Source: Thermatribacter velox | Lineage (GTDB): Bacteria > Atribacterota > Atribacteria > Atribacterales > Thermatribacteraceae | Direction of reading: 5' to 3' | Length of the DNA: 64,000 bases | Assembly: GCF_038396615.1 (NCBI RefSeq) | Contig: NZ_CP121689.1 | Coordinates: 124,001 to 188,000, forward strand | Shown here: positions 43,799-52,045 of the stretch, piece after piece | Layout: every line of letters starts with the position of its first letter | Numbering within the stretch: position 1 is the first letter of the stretch | Made by a program: the position numbers and the translations under genes | The notes under the pieces: model-generated | Database searches by the model: none | Told to the model about the DNA's origin: nothing | The model's input: the letters and a program-made list of their open reading frames with translations, nothing else

Positions 43799-45160
43799 AT
43801 GTTTATTAATCGGGAAAAGGAATGTGAGTTTCTGAAGCGAAAGCTTTCAAGCAATAAGGCGGAGTTGCTTGTTATATATGGAAGACGCCGCGTGGGGAAA
43901 ACTTTTCTTCTTCAAAATTGCCTTGAAAAAGCTTTATTTTTCACTGCAGACCTTTCAAGCAGCATTCACCTGATGAATCGTTTTTTGGATGAGATAAAAA
44001 GCATTCTGGCGCTTCCGTCTACCTTGCGAATTTCTTCTTGGGATGAATTCTTTGGATTTTTAAAGAACGTGTTTGAAGCTAAAAGAGATTTAAAAGTGGT
44101 TGTTTTTGATGAGTTCCAGTATATTCCCATGCGTGATGAAAGTTTTACGAGCGTTCTTCAAAGGTGGTGGGATGAGATTTTTTCGAAATTAGGAGTTAAG
44201 ATGATTCTTTGTGGTTCGTATATCGGAATGATCGAAAAAATTGTACTCACAAGGAACAGCCCCATCTATGGTAGAAGGACAGGACAATATCAGGTACTAC
44301 CTCTCGACTTTTTTGAATCTGTAAAATTTTTGAATTTTGAGTCTACAAGGGATTTTGTGAAGGCGTACAGTGTCACCGATGGGATTCCTCTCTATCTCCT
44401 TGAATTTTCTGGTTACAGGGATTTTTATACGGCTTTAACAGAAAAAGTCCTCACTGCCGGTGAGTATCTGGTTGAGGAAGGAAAATTTCTGACTCTTGAA
44501 GAATTTAAGGATCCTTCCAACTATTATTCGATACTTCAATCAATAGCTCAAGGCAAAACGGTACCCAGTGAAATTGCAGATATTTCTGGCGTGGATTACA
44601 AAAGCATCGGCATGTATCTTTCGAGACTGATGGAATTGAAGTTCGTAAATAAGGAGTTCCCATTTTTTATTAACAGAAAACCGAAACGCAAACCTCATTA
44701 TTACCTGTCTGACGAGTATTTAAGGTTTTATTTCAGATACATTTATCCAAACCAAGAATTAATATATAGGAATCTGAAAGAAGAAGCGCTGCGAAGAATA
44801 ACTGCTACCCTGGATCAACACGTTTCTTTCACTTTTGAAAAGGTAGCTCGCCAATATTTAATCAAAAGAGAGGGAGTGGAGAAAGTTGGTAGATGGTGGA
44901 ATAAAGAAATAGAGATTGATGTAGTGGCTATTAAGGGAAAAACACTTTATGTGGGTAAATGTAAATGGACAAATAAAAGAGTGGACATTCGTGTTTTGAA
45001 CAAGCTTAGAAGTAAAGTTCCATACCTTCTGAAAGATCTTCAGGTGAGCGATTTTTCGATAATATACTACCTTTTCTCAAAAAGTGGCTTTGAAAATCTG
45101 GAAGAAAGCGATGAAGTAAAGCTAATAGACCTTGAGAGGTTGTTTCTGGTAAACCAATAA
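43799..45160 (+). CDS. Archaeal-type ATPase with DUF234 C-terminal domain
   Basis: A 453-residue protein. The ATPase_2 domain has Walker A YGRRRVGKT (residues 27-35), Walker B VVVFDEFQYI and a sensor region MILCGSYIGMIE. A winged helix follows (SEIADISGVDYKSIGMYL), then DUF234, a PD-(D/E)XK-like domain with EIDVVAI. Its next motif reads YVGKCKW where homologues usually have GECKW. The family is common in archaea and thermophilic bacteria and its function is unclear. The gene is noticeably AT-rich, which suggests transfer. ATG at 43799. Confidence 0.87.
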   Translation: MFINREKECEFLKRKLSSNKAELLVIYGRRRVGKTFLLQNCLEKALFFTADLSSSIHLMNRFLDEIKSILALPSTLRISSWDEFFGFLKNVFEAKRDLKVVVFDEFQYIPMRDESFTSVLQRWWDEIFSKLGVKMILCGSYIGMIEKIVLTRNSPIYGRRTGQYQVLPLDFFESVKFLNFESTRDFVKAYSVTDGIPLYLLEFSGYRDFYTALTEKVLTAGEYLVEEGKFLTLEEFKDPSNYYSILQSIAQGKTVPSEIADISGVDYKSIGMYLSRLMELKFVNKEFPFFINRKPKRKPHYYLSDEYLRFYFRYIYPNQELIYRNLKEEALRRITATLDQHVSFTFEKVARQYLIKREGVEKVGRWWNKEIEIDVVAIKGKTLYVGKCKWTNKRVDIRVLNKLRSKVPYLLKDLQVSDFSIIYYLFSKSGFENLEESDEVKLIDLERLFLVNQ

Positions 45161-45233
45161 AGTGTCTTGAAAATAGGCATTATATTTAAAGTTTCTCCAT
45201 TTCTGAACACTGTAGTTGAATTTATCAAAACTT

Positions 45234-45881
45234 TTACTCTATAGTAACATACCAGTTGTTCTGGGCCGACCAGGCAGCAAGGAACTGAGAAATAGGATAG
45301 GTATTGTTCTTTCCATTAACCTTACCCGGGTCGTTGACGTATATGGTGGAATCGTCTATGCCCACGGCTACCATAGCGTGCTTGGCTCCACCTGCCGGGT
45401 TCATGTTGGAGTATACGGCAACCAGGACGGGTTTGCCCTCAAAAAGCAGCTTACGAAGTACTTCCAGGTTACCCATGCCTATTCTGGTTGGAACTCCTTC
45501 GTGTTCTAACCAGGCACGAATCTGGAACACATTGGTGTAATCCCCATTTCCACCATTCAAAGGAAGACCAAATCGGTTATGAAGCCACTGATCAGCCTCG
45601 ATAATATCTTCTGGAGTCGGGGTGCTGCCAAAGTAATACGCTTTAATCATAACTGCCGAAGCCACGCCGCAGTTTCGAGTGTTGGACCAGTCGCCAGGTG
45701 GAACCTGGGGAAGAAAAGGAACATCCAGAAGAACCCGGGAAGCGGTGTTTTCCAGAAACCTTCCTGTGGGAAGGGATGTACTGCCATCCAGAGGGATATT
45801 AAAAGTTGTGGAGCAACCAGCTACAAGCAAAACTACTACTAAACCTGCAATAAAACCTAATAGGGTTAACCTTTTTTTCAT
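45234..45881 (-). CDS. C39/papain-like peptidase lipoprotein under a c-di-GMP riboswitch
   Basis: A 215-residue lipoprotein with lipobox VAGC (C23). The Peptidase_C39_2-like domain shows C71 in NCGVASAVM, H168 in KHAMVAVGI and D184 in YVNDPG, a complete Cys-His-Asp triad. It may cleave a surface protein or bind peptide. The leader carries a c-di-GMP-I aptamer (45951-46049), so expression should follow the motile/sessile signal. The ribosome site GGGAGGTGAAGGG sits just before ATG 45881. Confidence 0.82.
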   Translation of the reverse strand: MKKRLTLLGFIAGLVVVLLVAGCSTTFNIPLDGSTSLPTGRFLENTASRVLLDVPFLPQVPPGDWSNTRNCGVASAVMIKAYYFGSTPTPEDIIEADQWLHNRFGLPLNGGNGDYTNVFQIRAWLEHEGVPTRIGMGNLEVLRKLLFEGKPVLVAVYSNMNPAGGAKHAMVAVGIDDSTIYVNDPGKVNGKNNTYPISQFLAAWSAQNNWYVTIE

Positions 45882-45883
45882 TG

Positions 45884-45949
45884 CCCTTCACCTCCCGTTT
45901 GGGCTTTTCCCCTCCAGGAAGTGAGGGCGCTTCGCAAGCTCCACAAAAA
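45884..45949 (-). promoter_or_regulatory. Predicted expression platform of the riboswitch
   Basis: On the minus strand CCCTCACTTCC (about 45919-45929) can pair with the ribosome site GGAGGTGAAGGG just before the start codon with one bulge and one wobble, hiding it. An alternative helix CCCTC/GAGGG would release it. This suggests translational control. The sign of the response to c-di-GMP cannot be told by eye. Confidence 0.45.
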
Positions 45950-45950
45950 T

Positions 45951-46049
45951 AAGGAGACTTGGCAGCTCAGCCACCTTAGCGCTCTTTGCGCTTTAGGCCC
46001 GAAGCTTTGCGCCCTCTCCTTTCGGAGAGTTTGCCCTTTCATTCTCCTG
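45951..46049 (-). ncRNA. Cyclic di-GMP-I (GEMM-I) riboswitch aptamer
   Basis: Reading the minus strand, the conserved core elements occur in order: AGGGCAAACT, a CTCTCC-GAAA-GGAGAG hairpin with the tetraloop, GGCGCAAAGC, TTCGGGCCTAAAG, an AGCGCAAAGAGCGCT arm, and GGTGGCTGAGCTGCC. P1 closes as AGGAGA/TCTCCT (46048-46043 with 45957-45952). The first G of GGGCAAAC matches the c-di-GMP-selective G20 rather than the A of cGAMP riboswitches. Confidence 0.9.
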
Positions 46050-46313
46050 AAAAAAATCCTTTCGATTTTAAAGGTTCAAAAGAAAATCTGTTCTTTCAAC
46101 TTTTGCCTTCATTACAATATATCGGCAAAAAGTAAAAAAACTTTAGGGGTGTAAGAGGAATTTTTTTAAAAATTTTAAAGGGTATCCAGATTTTTTGAAT
46201 TATCTTTTTCTTACTTCCTCATTGGTTTGCAAAAAAAGTTTGTTTCAAAGAAAATACTTTCAAATGAGGTTTTTACGGCTTTTGGCTCTTTTAGAGAAAT
46301 GGGGTGAGCGCAA
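46050..46313. other. AT-rich spacer between riboswitch and MATE gene
   Basis: 264 bp, very AT-rich, no gene seen. It must hold the minus-strand promoter of the riboswitch transcript and the plus-strand promoter of the MATE gene, but I see no convincing -35/-10 pair for either. Confidence 0.4.
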
Positions 46314-47690
46314 ATGGAGCGAGAAACCAGGGGAACCAAACTGCTCAGAGGAGACCCCAGGAAAGCCATTGTGAAACTTTCTATTCCCATGATGTTTGCG
46401 ATGCTGGTACAGACCATTTACAACCTGGCAGACGGCATCTGGGTAGCCGGGCTTGGACCTCAGGCCCTGGCTGCGATAGGTCTGGTTTTCCCCCTCTTTA
46501 TGATCGTCATTGCGCTGGCTGCTGGTGTTGGGGTTGGTGCAAGTTCTGTGGTGGCGCAAAAAATCGGCGAGAAAAACAAAGCAGGTGCTGACACTGCCGC
46601 TTCTCTTTCCATGGTTTTGTCCGTTATCATTGGTGTGATCGCTACTTTTTTACTTTTTCCGAGCATAGGTTCTATTCTCAAGTTTGCAGGTGCAAGTGGC
46701 GAAACACTCGATTTTGCCATGGGTTACGCCACGGTGCTGATTTATGCTATTACTCTCTTGATGTTCAACAACGTAGCCAACGGTGTTTTAAGGGGCGAAG
46801 GCGACGCTAAAAGGCCTATGTTTGCCATCGCTACAGGATCGCTTCTGAACATTGCACTGGATCCCGTTTTCATTTATGTGCTGGGCTTGGGAGTAAAAGG
46901 TGCTGCCTATGCGACGGTTTTATCCATAGCCATTTCCACCTTACTGATTGCGTACTGGCTGTATTTTAAAAAGGATACTTATGTAACCTTTCGCTACCGG
47001 TGGGATTCAAACATTTTAAGACAAATTTTGCGAATAGGTATTCCTGCATCGCTGGCTCAAATCAGCATGTCGGTGGCAATCTACGTACTTAATGTATTTG
47101 CGGTAAAAGCAGGTGGCGATTACGGAGTAGCAGTTTTTACCAGTGCTTGGAGGGTTATCAATTTCGGCACGGTTCCCCTTATTGGCATGGCGATGGCTGT
47201 TACCTCAGTCACCGGTGCAGCGTTTGGGGAAAAGAACGGAGGAAAACTAGAGACAGCGTACCTTTACGCTGTGAAGCTGGGTTTGCTTATAGGAGTTGTC
47301 GTAACGCTGGTTATTCTGGCGCTGGCACCTTTCATCGGGAGGGTCTTTACTTATTCAGAAGCGGGTGCAAGCATCTACGATGATTTGGTGAAAGCTCTAC
47401 GTTTGCTTAGCCTTTTTCTGGCGGGAGTTCCCTTTGGGATGTTTACTTCTTCAATGTTCCAGGGGATTGGTCGGGGTGAGAAAAGCCTGGTCGTTACCGT
47501 TATGAGAACCATCATCATGCAGGTACTCTTTTCCTGGCTTTTTGTGTTCACCATGGAAATGGGGCTTGTGGGAGTATGGGCAGGAATAGTGGTAGGAAAT
47601 GCTACTTCTGCCTGTATCACCTTTGTCTGGGGCAGATTTACAGTAAACAAGTTAAAGCAAGACTTTGAGTACTTACATGCGTCGTCATAA
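46314..47690 (+). CDS. MATE family multidrug/cation efflux protein
   Basis: A 458-residue, 12-helix exporter. Both MatE repeats are visible (LSIPMMFAMLVQTIYNLADGIWVAGLGP and LRIGIPASLAQISMS), along with NGVLRGEGDAKRPM and SMFQGIGRGEKS. It most resembles the MepA/DinF-like bacterial group, driven by Na+ or H+. Start ATG 46314 has GGGGTGAG upstream. No regulator is adjacent. Confidence 0.93.
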   Translation: MERETRGTKLLRGDPRKAIVKLSIPMMFAMLVQTIYNLADGIWVAGLGPQALAAIGLVFPLFMIVIALAAGVGVGASSVVAQKIGEKNKAGADTAASLSMVLSVIIGVIATFLLFPSIGSILKFAGASGETLDFAMGYATVLIYAITLLMFNNVANGVLRGEGDAKRPMFAIATGSLLNIALDPVFIYVLGLGVKGAAYATVLSIAISTLLIAYWLYFKKDTYVTFRYRWDSNILRQILRIGIPASLAQISMSVAIYVLNVFAVKAGGDYGVAVFTSAWRVINFGTVPLIGMAMAVTSVTGAAFGEKNGGKLETAYLYAVKLGLLIGVVVTLVILALAPFIGRVFTYSEAGASIYDDLVKALRLLSLFLAGVPFGMFTSSMFQGIGRGEKSLVVTVMRTIIMQVLFSWLFVFTMEMGLVGVWAGIVVGNATSACITFVWGRFTVNKLKQDFEYLHASS

Positions 47691-47758
47691 TTTTTAGAGA
47701 TATGGGGGAGTGCGAGGGGGCAGTAATCCCCCTCAATTTATTGAGGGGATACACGGAC

Positions 47759-47851
47759 CCCCTCACCCTAGCATTTACAGCGGGACAGGTTTCTAGTGAT
47801 ACTATCAGTCGGTATATCGAAGCTCAAAAAATAGAAGAAGGATGCGAATGA
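47759..47851 (+). pseudogene. C-terminal remnant of a TnpA (Y1 transposase) gene
   Basis: In frame with TGA 47849-47851 the sequence reads AFTAGQVSSDTISRYIEAQK, like the TVxRYIExQ end of IS200 TnpA proteins. Only about 30 codons remain; the HUH motif and tyrosine are gone. TnpB begins at the next base, the usual tnpA-tnpB junction. Confidence 0.65.
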
Positions 47852-49084
47852 GTGCCTCTAATCACACTCAAAGCCCAAATCCATGCGGACCCGCAGACTG
47901 AAGCTGTTCTGAAGGATGCCATGTTTTGTGCCACCAAGGTCTACAACGGGCTTTTGTGGCATCTGCGGAAAGAGTACAAAGAAACCGGAAGGGTAAATAT
48001 TTCTCGGAAGAACCTCAACCGCATTTTAAAGGAGCTACCCAGGGCCAAAGGGTACTACTCGGTGTCAGTGCAACTCACCCGGGACGAAGTACGGGAAGCA
48101 TACAAGTCTTTCTTTGCCCTCAAGAAAAAGGGTCTCACGCAGCATGGGGCTCCCGGCTTCCGCCGTAAGGGTCAGCTTTCGCCACTTAAGTACGTGCAGA
48201 GCGGCTTCAAAGTGAAAGGGGATAAAGTTACATTGAGTCTGGGTAGCGGCCGGGAAGACGGGGTAAGAGAAGTCACCTTCCGGATATCTCACCGTCCTGG
48301 CGTGGAGTACGAACGGGTGCGGGAACTTTCCATTACCTACGACAAGGTTTCCAGGCGAATAGAGGCCCGTCTGGTGGTGGAAGTTAAGGTTCGTGAGAAC
48401 AACGGGACGGGGAGGGTAGCGGTGGACCTTGGGGAGACGGTTCTCATGGCCTGTGCCTTTGATGATGGCACAGTAATGCTCTACTCTGGCAGGCAGATCA
48501 AAACCATAAGACGGTACTGGCAGAAGGTACGGGCCAGTCTTAAGCAGAACTCACGGAGGTGGGAGGAGATAACACACCGGGAAAGAAGACAGGTGGAGCA
48601 CTTACTGCACATAGCCACCGCTCATTTTATTGGGGAGTGCATGCGGCGGGGTGTAAAAGAAATAGCTATAGGGGACCTTAACGGAATCCGAGAGAGCGTT
48701 GACTATGGAAAGTGGCTGAACCAGCGGTTGCATGCCTGGCCGTACCGGAAGCTGATCAACATGCTGAGATATAAAGGTGCCCTAGTGGGGGTCACAATCC
48801 GTGACGATGTAGAAGAGAAGAGCACCTCCATTGCCTGTCACGCCTGCGGGAAGGTTATGCCTTCCAACCGGAGATATCGGGGTTTGTATATATGTCCCTG
48901 TGGGTGGAGGGCACAGGCGGATGTAAATGGTGCCCTGAACATCTTCGAGAGGGTGCATCAGGTATCTCCCGTGAAGGGGAGTAGTGGCCGAGTGGCGCGG
49001 CCCGCGGTCGTGTCATACCTCTTGGGATGGCACGGCGTCGCCGAACCGAAGCGCGAGGGTAAACCTTTGCGCACATCCGCTTGA
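47852..49084 (+). CDS. tnpB: TnpB, RNA-guided nuclease of an IS605-type element
   Basis: A 410-residue OrfB/TnpB from GTG at 47852. RuvC-I aspartate is D192 (VAVDLGETVL); a zinc ribbon follows (CHACGKVMPSNRRYRG, ICPCGW) and RuvC-III is D357 (QADVNGALNI). The RuvC-II position reads IAIGDLNGI, with G274 where the classical E of EDL sits and D275 next to it, so the active site may be rearranged. The C-terminal 40 codons overlap the expected omega-RNA. Confidence 0.9.
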   Translation: MPLITLKAQIHADPQTEAVLKDAMFCATKVYNGLLWHLRKEYKETGRVNISRKNLNRILKELPRAKGYYSVSVQLTRDEVREAYKSFFALKKKGLTQHGAPGFRRKGQLSPLKYVQSGFKVKGDKVTLSLGSGREDGVREVTFRISHRPGVEYERVRELSITYDKVSRRIEARLVVEVKVRENNGTGRVAVDLGETVLMACAFDDGTVMLYSGRQIKTIRRYWQKVRASLKQNSRRWEEITHRERRQVEHLLHIATAHFIGECMRRGVKEIAIGDLNGIRESVDYGKWLNQRLHAWPYRKLINMLRYKGALVGVTIRDDVEEKSTSIACHACGKVMPSNRRYRGLYICPCGWRAQADVNGALNIFERVHQVSPVKGSSGRVARPAVVSYLLGWHGVAEPKREGKPLRTSA

Positions 49085-49119
49085 GGATGCCCCTCAATTT
49101 ATTGAGGGGAGGACGTCAC
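48960..49119 (+). ncRNA. Predicted omega-RNA (reRNA) scaffold of TnpB
   Basis: By analogy with ISDra2, the guide RNA scaffold spans the 3' end of tnpB and the right end. This stretch is locally GC-rich and rich in inverted repeats and ends with the right-end palindrome. The guide would be the flanking bases from about 49119-49120 (starting near GTTGTTGCGAATTTT). Limits are approximate. Confidence 0.45.
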
Positions 49120-49257
49120 GTTGTTGCGAATTTTACTCTTTTCTTACGGAGCGTAGTGGTATATGTGGAAGTTTTTCAGAGCCTAGCTGGTTTCTCCTGG
49201 TTGCAAATAGCGTTATGATAAAGACGCGTGAAAACCTCTGCGGAAAGGATGAAGAGC

Positions 49258-50331
49258 ATGTCTTCTAAAAACATTAAAGTAGGAATCATTGGCTTTGGTG
49301 GTATTGGGGAGCGTCATTTTCTAAGTTTGCGCCACTTTGCCCCTGATGTTCAGGTGGAGGCCGTTTGTGATCCAGACGAGGCCCGTTTGGAAAAGGCAAA
49401 ACGCGAATACCAGGTTCCGCACCTCACTACAAGCGCTGACGAGATTTTTGCGCTGCCTCTTCAGGCGCTGATAATTGCAACTCCTAACGCTACCCATTAT
49501 CCCTTGGTTAAGCGGGCTTTGCTTTCTGAAAAGCATGTTTTATGTGAGAAACCCTTCACCATGAACGCAGAAGAGGCAAAGGAGCTCTATCGACTGGCAA
49601 AAGAGAGAAACTTGGTCAACATGGTTGCTTTTTCGTACCGTTTTGTCCCGGCAGTTCGGATGCTTCGGGATATTCTGCGCAAAAATAAACTGGGAAGAAT
49701 TTACCACCTGCGTTGCCACTACCTCCAGAGTTGGCTTTCTTCGCCTTCAGCTCCTTATAGCTGGCGGCTTGACGTCCGGGAGGCAGGGAGTGGAGTTCTG
49801 GGTGATCTGGGTTCTCATGTTTTTGACCTGGTCGAGTTTCTCACCGGATCAAAAATTCTGCGGGTTAAGGCTTACGCCAGGACTTTCGTTTCCGAAAGGA
49901 AGGACCCTGTTTCGGGAGAGAAAAAGAAGGTTACTGTGGACGATGCGGTAAGTGTATGGGGTGAAGTGGAAGGGGGAGCCTTTTTGACTGCGGAAATGTC
50001 CCGCTGTGCAACGGGTCGGGGTAATGCCCTGACTGTGGAGGTAAACGGTGAGCAGGGTGGCTTCCTGGTTGATGTTGAAAAACCCCAGGAAATTCTCGCC
50101 TGTCCGGCATTGATGACTGAATATACCTACTTTCGGAGCAATTTTGCTCTCTTTCCATGTCCGCCTCATTTTGGCTCTTTCGATCATTACTATTTTCAGA
50201 CCGAAGCTTTTGTGAGAGCCCTGCGGGGAGAAGTGGTTGAAATCCCATCTTTTGGAGATGGTTTCCGCAATCAGGCAATCCTTGATCGCTGTATAGCTTC
50301 AATTTCTGAGGGTACCTGGCAGGAATGTTGA
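49258..50331 (+). CDS. Gfo/Idh/MocA family oxidoreductase
   Basis: A 357-residue NAD(P)-dependent dehydrogenase with the Rossmann motif GIIGFGGIGERH and the conserved CEKPFTMNAEEA (catalytic lysine in EKP), then GDLGSHVFDLVEFLTG. It oxidises or reduces a sugar, inositol or similar polyol; substrate unknown. ATG 49258 follows AAAGGATGAAG; ATG 49249 and GTG 49228 are less well placed. It begins 139 bp after the TnpB right end, so its promoter region was disturbed or supplied by the insertion. Confidence 0.9.
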   Translation: MSSKNIKVGIIGFGGIGERHFLSLRHFAPDVQVEAVCDPDEARLEKAKREYQVPHLTTSADEIFALPLQALIIATPNATHYPLVKRALLSEKHVLCEKPFTMNAEEAKELYRLAKERNLVNMVAFSYRFVPAVRMLRDILRKNKLGRIYHLRCHYLQSWLSSPSAPYSWRLDVREAGSGVLGDLGSHVFDLVEFLTGSKILRVKAYARTFVSERKDPVSGEKKKVTVDDAVSVWGEVEGGAFLTAEMSRCATGRGNALTVEVNGEQGGFLVDVEKPQEILACPALMTEYTYFRSNFALFPCPPHFGSFDHYYFQTEAFVRALRGEVVEIPSFGDGFRNQAILDRCIASISEGTWQEC

Positions 50332-50627
50332 GGTAATTTTGTGATTTCTCAGAATCTGCGGGCGTGAGAAGGTATCGTTTAAGCATATTTGTCAGGGGAT
50401 TGCGTGAACCCGTTGTATAATTAGGCAAGGAACTCCCTGATGCATCGTATTGCTGTTGAGGTGGGCGCATCAGGCTGTTTATGGGCTCATGGGTGTTGTT
50501 TGAGCTTGGGCAAGTAGGAAACTCTTATTACAAAGAATAATTCAGCCTGGCGAAAAGATTGGCGTGGTTTGGTGATAATTGGGGTACGTATTTGGATGGA
50601 GATTCAAAAGGCTTGGGGGGAAGATTG
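50332..50627. other. Intergenic region with an inverted repeat
   Basis: Contains TATAAT at 50416-50421 and a perfect 8-bp inverted repeat CCTGATGC/GCATCAGG (50434-50441 and 50466-50473). A 25-codon frame from ATG 50440 overlaps it. I cannot assign either. Confidence 0.3.
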
Positions 50628-51254
50628 ATGAGTATATTTGATTCATATTCGATGGAATATGATGAATGGTACGACAAAAATAGATTAGCTTATTTATCCG
50701 AAATAGAGGCATTGAAACAGGTAGTTCCCAGGGGAGGCAAAGGACTTGAGATTGGTGTTGGCACCGGAAGGTTTGCAGTACCCCTGGGCGTTTCTTTCGG
50801 TGTTGATCCGTCAGAGAAGATGCTTGAGATTGCTAAAGAGCGTGGTGTAAAAGCGTTTTTGGGCAAGGGCGAACAGCTACCATTTGGGGAAGCGGAGTTT
50901 GACTTTGTCTTGATGGTAGTTACTTTGTGTTTTGTAGACAATCCCGATTTGGTATTGTCAGAATCGAGAAGGGTGCTTAGGGACGGTGGAAAGATAATCA
51001 TTGGCATCGTGGATAAAAATAGTTATCTGGGAAGGCTTTATCAACAAAAAAAGCAGCAGGGACACAAGTTTTACGAAAAGGCAAATTTTTATTCAGTAGA
51101 TGAAGTTATAGGTTTACTGAAAAGACACAACTTCGATGAAATTGTTACCTATCAAACCATTTTCCAGCCCTTGGAAGAACTTAAGGAAGTGGAAAAGCCA
51201 GAAAAGGGGTATGGAAAAGGGAGTTTCGTGGTGATATGCGGAAGAAAAGGTTGA
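50628..51254 (+). CDS. Class I SAM-dependent methyltransferase
   Basis: A 208-residue Methyltransf_11 protein from ATG 50628 (GGGGGGAAG upstream). Motif I is GLEIGVGTGRFAVPLG, followed by GVDPSEKMLEIAKE and LPFGEAEFDFVLMV, then LSESRRVLRDGGKIIIGI. Substrate unknown. It overlaps the following radical SAM gene by 19 nt, so the two are translationally coupled and may act in one modification pathway. Confidence 0.9.
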   Translation: MSIFDSYSMEYDEWYDKNRLAYLSEIEALKQVVPRGGKGLEIGVGTGRFAVPLGVSFGVDPSEKMLEIAKERGVKAFLGKGEQLPFGEAEFDFVLMVVTLCFVDNPDLVLSESRRVLRDGGKIIIGIVDKNSYLGRLYQQKKQQGHKFYEKANFYSVDEVIGLLKRHNFDEIVTYQTIFQPLEELKEVEKPEKGYGKGSFVVICGRKG

Positions 51255-52018
51255 AATACGTTTATGGGCCGGTTGCTTCCTGGAGATTGGGAAGCTCTTT
51301 GGGAATAGATCCTTTGTCTTGCAAAGATAAAATTTGCACATTTGATTGTATTTATTGCCAATTAGGGGAGACTCATTTTTTCAGTTCAGAAAGAAAGATT
51401 TATGTTTCCACCGAAAATCTTCTGGAAGAGATTTCTTCTTTGCCCGAAATAGGAATCGACTATATAACCTTTTCCGGTAGAGGCGAGCCTACCCTGGCGA
51501 AAAATCTGGGAGAAATGATAAAGTCCGTAAAGAAAGTGCGGAGAGAAAAAGTTGCGGTTATCACAAATTCTTCTTTAATGGATAGAGAAGATGTTGTGAA
51601 AGATCTATTGCTGGCTGATTTTGTAATGGCTAAATTAGATGCTTTTTCTCAGGGGTCGTTGGAAGCGATAAATAAGCCAATGAAAGAGATAAACTTTGAC
51701 GCAATTTTTAATGGTATAAAGAAATTCAGGTCTTTATATAGAGGAAGGCTCGCTTTGCAGATAATGTTTGTAGAAGAAAATAAAGATGATGCCGAGAAGT
51801 TGTCTGAACTTGCGAGAGAGATTAATCCTGATGAAGTTCAGATTAACACGCCGCTAAGGCCTTGCAAAGTAAAACCGTTGTCGAGGGAAGAGATTCAGCG
51901 GGTGAAAAGCTATTTTGAAGGAATGAACATCGTTTCTGTCTACGATGTCGAGAAAAAAGCGGTCCAACCAATCAGTGCTGAAGATACCCTGAGAAGAAGG
52001 GGTAAAATTTATTCCTGA
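51236..52018 (+). CDS. Radical SAM protein (COG0731-like)
   Basis: A 260-residue radical SAM enzyme with KICTFDCIYCQLG, FSGRGEPTLAKNLGEMI and AVITNSSLM. It is related to the Wyosine-synthesis-like COG0731 proteins found in anaerobes. No extra cluster-binding cysteine pairs are obvious. It is coupled with the upstream methyltransferase gene. Function unknown. Confidence 0.87.
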   Translation: MRKKRLKYVYGPVASWRLGSSLGIDPLSCKDKICTFDCIYCQLGETHFFSSERKIYVSTENLLEEISSLPEIGIDYITFSGRGEPTLAKNLGEMIKSVKKVRREKVAVITNSSLMDREDVVKDLLLADFVMAKLDAFSQGSLEAINKPMKEINFDAIFNGIKKFRSLYRGRLALQIMFVEENKDDAEKLSELAREINPDEVQINTPLRPCKVKPLSREEIQRVKSYFEGMNIVSVYDVEKKAVQPISAEDTLRRRGKIYS

Positions 52019-52045
52019 AAGTGCTTCAGTGAGTTGATTGGTTGC

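Larger units (their letters stand above)
47729..49119 (+). mobile_element. IS200/IS605-type element with tnpB and a remnant of tnpA
   Basis: Identical 20-nt palindromes (CCCCTCAAT...ATTGAGGGG) lie at 47729-47748 and 49090-49109. The right one is followed by AGGACGTCAC, matching the usual GGGGAGGATGTCAA-like right end. The left end also carries a GAGGGGG/CCCCCTC stem (47714-47733). Between them are a tnpA tail and a full tnpB. Exact outer cleavage sites are not certain. Confidence 0.85.
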
